From CAWACC01 sp964390695 (GTDB lineage Bacteria > Chlamydiota > Chlamydiia > Chlamydiales > Parachlamydiaceae): a stretch of DNA of 35,972 nt. The stretch covers positions 1 to 35,972 of the forward strand of contig CAYMKI010000012.1 in the NCBI GenBank assembly GCA_964390695.1. The letters are read 5' to 3'. The number at the start of each line of letters is the position of its first letter. Within the stretch, counting starts at the first letter, position 1. The notes beneath the pieces are model-generated. The model saw only the letters and a program-made list of their open reading frames with translations. It was not told where the DNA came from and made no database searches. The position numbers and the translations under genes were made by a program. Below, one piece after another: positions 33,726-35,972 of the stretch.

Positions 33726-34735
33726 CCTGTTTGAATACCTCTGCGATGGCGTTGTTTCAAGTTGAAGGTGGCGATTTTCTGTTTGGCGGTGTCCGCCACC
33801 ATCTTTTCTGCTTGGTGCAACGCTTTTAGCAGCGTGTTGCGGCGACCTTTAAGGGTTTGCATTAACTGGTCGATATTGAGCAGAGTGATACGATTGTCTT
33901 TGCTGATAAGAGGGTCCACATTTCTGGGGACACATAAGTCCATGATCAGTTTTGGGCTGAGGTTATGCGGTAAGTAGCCGGGTGATATCAAATAGGATGG
34001 GGACTTGGTCCCGAAAATAATCCAGTCGAATTCATGCCAACGACCCATATCGTTCCAATCTAGATAAGATAGGTTTTCCTGTTCAGCTAGACTTTGAGCA
34101 TGGCAATGGGTGCGGTTGCATAGGGTGATGTCCTCAAATTTTTTCGCTTTTAAGAACGAAATGACTTTTTTGTTGATGTCTGAAGCGCCTACACATAAGA
34201 TTCGGATTTGTTGGGGTTTGTCAAAATGTTGCAGGCCGGCCTGAAATATAGAGTGTTCTAAGTCAGGCAATCCCGGTGTTACAGGTAGGACAGAGCGCGC
34301 TTTTTTACCAACAAAGAGGCTATTTTGAAATAGGTAATGCATTTCATAGGGCAGCTTGGTGAACTGCATGGCATGTTCATAGGCAGTTTTCACTTGCCCT
34401 TGAATTTCAGTCTCCACCACGATGGCGCTATCGAGCCCTGCTGTCACTCTACTTAGGTGCAGAAAGCAATCGTAGCCGAAATAGGAATAGAGTTTTTGAT
34501 CAAAATCTTCGCTGATTTCTTGCCTCAAGAGGGCTAAAAGGTAGGAGTGAGCTTCGGCTAGGTCGAATGAATAGAAATAAACCTCTGTGCGGTTGCACGT
34601 GGACAGCAAGACATAGTAGTGGTCATTATGCTTGCATTGCCCTAGGGCAAAGTGCTGGTGGCAGGTCTTTGCTAATTTTTCTCGCAGTTTTAAATCGGCT
34701 AGTTTGTGGTTTATACCCAGAACTCCAATGCGCAT
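33722..34735 (-). CDS. hemA: Glutamyl-tRNA reductase (short chlamydial form)
   Basis: About 337 residues. It carries the catalytic LLSTCNRTEVYFYS with the nucleophile Cys47, the substrate-binding TAGLDSAIVVETEIQGQVK (about 98-116, Val replacing the usual Gly before Glu), and a nucleotide-binding segment ILCVGASDINKKVISFLK. The enzyme reduces glutamyl-tRNA to glutamate-1-semialdehyde, the first step of haem synthesis. It is about 80 residues shorter than most bacterial HemA because the C-terminal dimerisation helices are reduced, which is also the case in Chlamydia. ATG 34735 (start MRIGVLGINH, with AGGAG upstream) is preferred to the ATG at 34771. Confidence 0.93.
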   Translation of the reverse strand: MRIGVLGINHKLADLKLREKLAKTCHQHFALGQCKHNDHYYVLLSTCNRTEVYFYSFDLAEAHSYLLALLRQEISEDFDQKLYSYFGYDCFLHLSRVTAGLDSAIVVETEIQGQVKTAYEHAMQFTKLPYEMHYLFQNSLFVGKKARSVLPVTPGLPDLEHSIFQAGLQHFDKPQQIRILCVGASDINKKVISFLKAKKFEDITLCNRTHCHAQSLAEQENLSYLDWNDMGRWHEFDWIIFGTKSPSYLISPGYLPHNLSPKLIMDLCVPRNVDPLISKDNRITLLNIDQLMQTLKGRRNTLLKALHQAEKMVADTAKQKIATFNLKQRHRRGIQTG

Positions 34736-34812
34736 CCCCGTAGATCTCCTGCTTGGTATATAAAAAAACATTTATAAAAAAAATGGTTTTTTCTTGCCAA
34801 TAGGATTCAGCA

Positions 34813-34846
34813 GACCTCTTGCATAATTAATCTCCTTGTCACTGCC
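34813..34846. repeat. Dispersed repeat copy B (start GACCTCTTGC)
   Basis: Reverse complement of 17195-17228 with one base change. Beyond it, both loci share a TTAGGATnAG block and then CACTGAG-type repeats, so the whole composite element is repeated in inverted orientation. Confidence 0.9.
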
Positions 34847-35084
34847 AGTGCCTTGCCCGTGCTCCTGCCCGATTTTTTTTTAAATTCCTGATCCTAAATC
34901 TCAACTAAAACAAATATAACCAATGAGATCAGTGAGGACAGTGAGACAAGTGTGAGCTCAGAAGGATAATTGAGCGGGGTTATATGCACATCTACCCTTA
35001 TTAAGGATATTGATCAAGCCAAACATAACGCAGAAACAATAGCGTAGAGGGCGTTGAAACAACAAATTATACCCCTTAATACAC

Positions 35085-35119
35085 CTCCGTGCCTCTGTGC
35101 CTCAGCGTCTCCGCGTTTA
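35085..35119. repeat. Dispersed CTCCGTGCCTC repeat, copy 2
   Basis: CTCCGTGCCTCTGTGCCTCA continues with GCGTCTCCGCGTTTA; related to 10064-10098. Confidence 0.6.
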
Positions 35120-35155
35120 AACTCGTCAATCATCGTTAAATTCGATAAATATAAA

Positions 35156-35972
35156 CTATAGAATATTAACAAAAGCCGAAGTCAGCTGTCTTAACTGTTC
35201 AACACTCAACCATTGGGTATTATTATTGGAAGTGTATGAAAAATTTTCAGGGGTAAATTTGCCTTCACGTCCATCAAGAAATTTCGTCAGCAAATGCAGA
35301 TCGTGAATATAGGCTTCGGGGATGATGACATAATGGTTGCAAAATTCGATCGTATGTCTGGAATCATCGGAACTGATCATCAGCTCATGCAGTTTTTCTC
35401 CATCCCGAATGCCGCAATATGTTTTGGGAAGGCCTGGGGCCATGGCTTCTGCAAGGTCTTCGATGTGTATGCTGGGAATTTTTGGCACGAAGATTTCGCC
35501 CCCTCGCATTTCGGCGAAGCATTGGATGACAAAATCGATAGCTTGGTTCAGCGTTATCCAAAAACGCGTCATGCGGCTATCTGTAATCGGCAAGGAAGTC
35601 GCCCCTTGAGCGAGTAGTTTGGCCCAGAATGGAATGATACTGCCTCGGCTGCCGGACACATTTCCATATCTGGCCACAGAAAATTTAGGGAACCCTCGGG
35701 CCCCCACATAGGCATTTCCGGCGATGAATAATTTATCGGAACATAGTTTTGTGGCGCCGTATAGGTTGATAGGGTTTACGGCCTTATCTGTAGAGAGGGC
35801 GATGACTTTTTTCACTTGGCAGCTAATGGCGGCGTCGATGATATTCATTGCCCCATTGACATTCGTTTTGATAAATTCACTGGGGTTGTATTCTGCCGCT
35901 GGGACTTGTTTCAGGGCGGCTGCATGGATGACGCAGTCCACTTCGTTAAAGGCTCGGTGCAGCCGATCTGAA
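35156..35972 (-). CDS. UDP-N-acetylglucosamine 4,6-dehydratase type (PseB/FlaA1), 5' end missing
   Basis: Partial gene: the frame stays open to the window edge and the first visible residues (SDRLHRAFNEVDCVIHAAAL) are internal to the family, so roughly 60-70 N-terminal residues with the NAD(P) glycine motif are outside. Visible: AALKQVPAAEYNP, ALSTDKAVNP with the catalytic Asp-Lys, LYGATK with the Tyr-x-x-x-Lys pair, and the RYGNVSGSRGS stretch. The C-terminal domain ends at about residue 270 of the visible part. Relatives remove water from UDP-GlcNAc and invert C5 on the way to pseudaminic acid or other 2,4-diamino sugars of surface polysaccharides. No pathway partners lie in this window. 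The GTG at 35941 is not the real start. Confidence 0.93.
   Translation of the reverse strand, partial: SDRLHRAFNEVDCVIHAAALKQVPAAEYNPSEFIKTNVNGAMNIIDAAISCQVKKVIALSTDKAVNPINLYGATKLCSDKLFIAGNAYVGARGFPKFSVARYGNVSGSRGSIIPFWAKLLAQGATSLPITDSRMTRFWITLNQAIDFVIQCFAEMRGGEIFVPKIPSIHIEDLAEAMAPGLPKTYCGIRDGEKLHELMISSDDSRHTIEFCNHYVIIPEAYIHDLHLLTKFLDGREGKFTPENFSYTSNNNTQWLSVEQLRQLTSAFVNIL

Larger units (their letters stand above)
34772..35155. other. Noncoding gap with dispersed repeats
   Basis: No gene is visible. It carries one repeat at 34813-34846, degenerate CACTGAG-type sequence at about 34920-34965, and a CTCCGTGCCTC repeat at 35085-35119. Confidence 0.6.

Overview
The window looks like chromosome of an environmental, amoeba-associated chlamydia (order Chlamydiales, Parachlamydia-like). 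Grounds, from family knowledge: a two-component pair matching chlamydial CtcB/CtcC with a small FlgN-like gene upstream, a short HemA, a type III secretion (T3S) translocator with an LcrH/SycD-type chaperone, an Inc-like bilobed hydrophobic protein, and an F-box protein of the kind symbionts of amoebae carry. Species cannot be assigned from the sequence alone.

Layout. 1-2806: end of an integrated element, with a zinc-motif protein, a MerR-type HTH and a large serine recombinase, abutting the 3' end of tRNA-Pro(CGG). 3010-3687 (-): Inc-like membrane protein. 3980-9483 (+): six tightly packed genes: LolD/MacB-like ATPase, FtsX-type permease, LolA-like periplasmic protein, probable outer-membrane barrel, formyltransferase-like enzyme, alpha/beta hydrolase. 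9484-10335: noncoding, with a 17-bp hairpin and a 36-bp inverted repeat. 10336-10869: small secreted beta-rich protein. 11067-16357 (+): OleC-like acyl-AMP ligase, UbiA-type membrane prenyltransferase and a rifampin-phosphotransferase-like dikinase. 16358-17234: a repeat island with 132-bp and 38-bp tandem arrays of the same family in opposite orientation. 17235-20476 (-): FlgN-like gene, ctcB, ctcC. 20596-21216 (+): rpsD. 21271-24708 (-): large T3S translocator candidate followed by its chaperone. 24971-26638 (-): GNAT acetyltransferase and an unknown protein. 26947-27864 (+): F-box protein. 28432-30561 (+): large unknown protein with glycosyltransferase-like motifs. 30809-31366 (+): unknown small protein. 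31435-33725 (+): nfo and asnS. 33722-34735 (-): hemA. 35156-end (-): 5'-truncated PseB/FlaA1-type sugar dehydratase.

How it may work together. The most distinctive content is 3980-16357: ligase, prenyltransferase, phosphotransferase, formyltransferase and hydrolase lie beside a complete inner-membrane, periplasm and outer-membrane export route. My inference is a pathway that makes a lipid-like or isoprenoid-linked compound and moves it to the outer membrane; no substrate can be read from the sequence. A second theme is host interaction: translocator/chaperone, F-box protein, Inc-like protein and a possible glycosyltransferase effector, with a sigma-54 activator system that in chlamydiae is linked to late development. 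A third theme is short dispersed repeats (CACAGAG-type and others) that fill almost every long intergenic gap.
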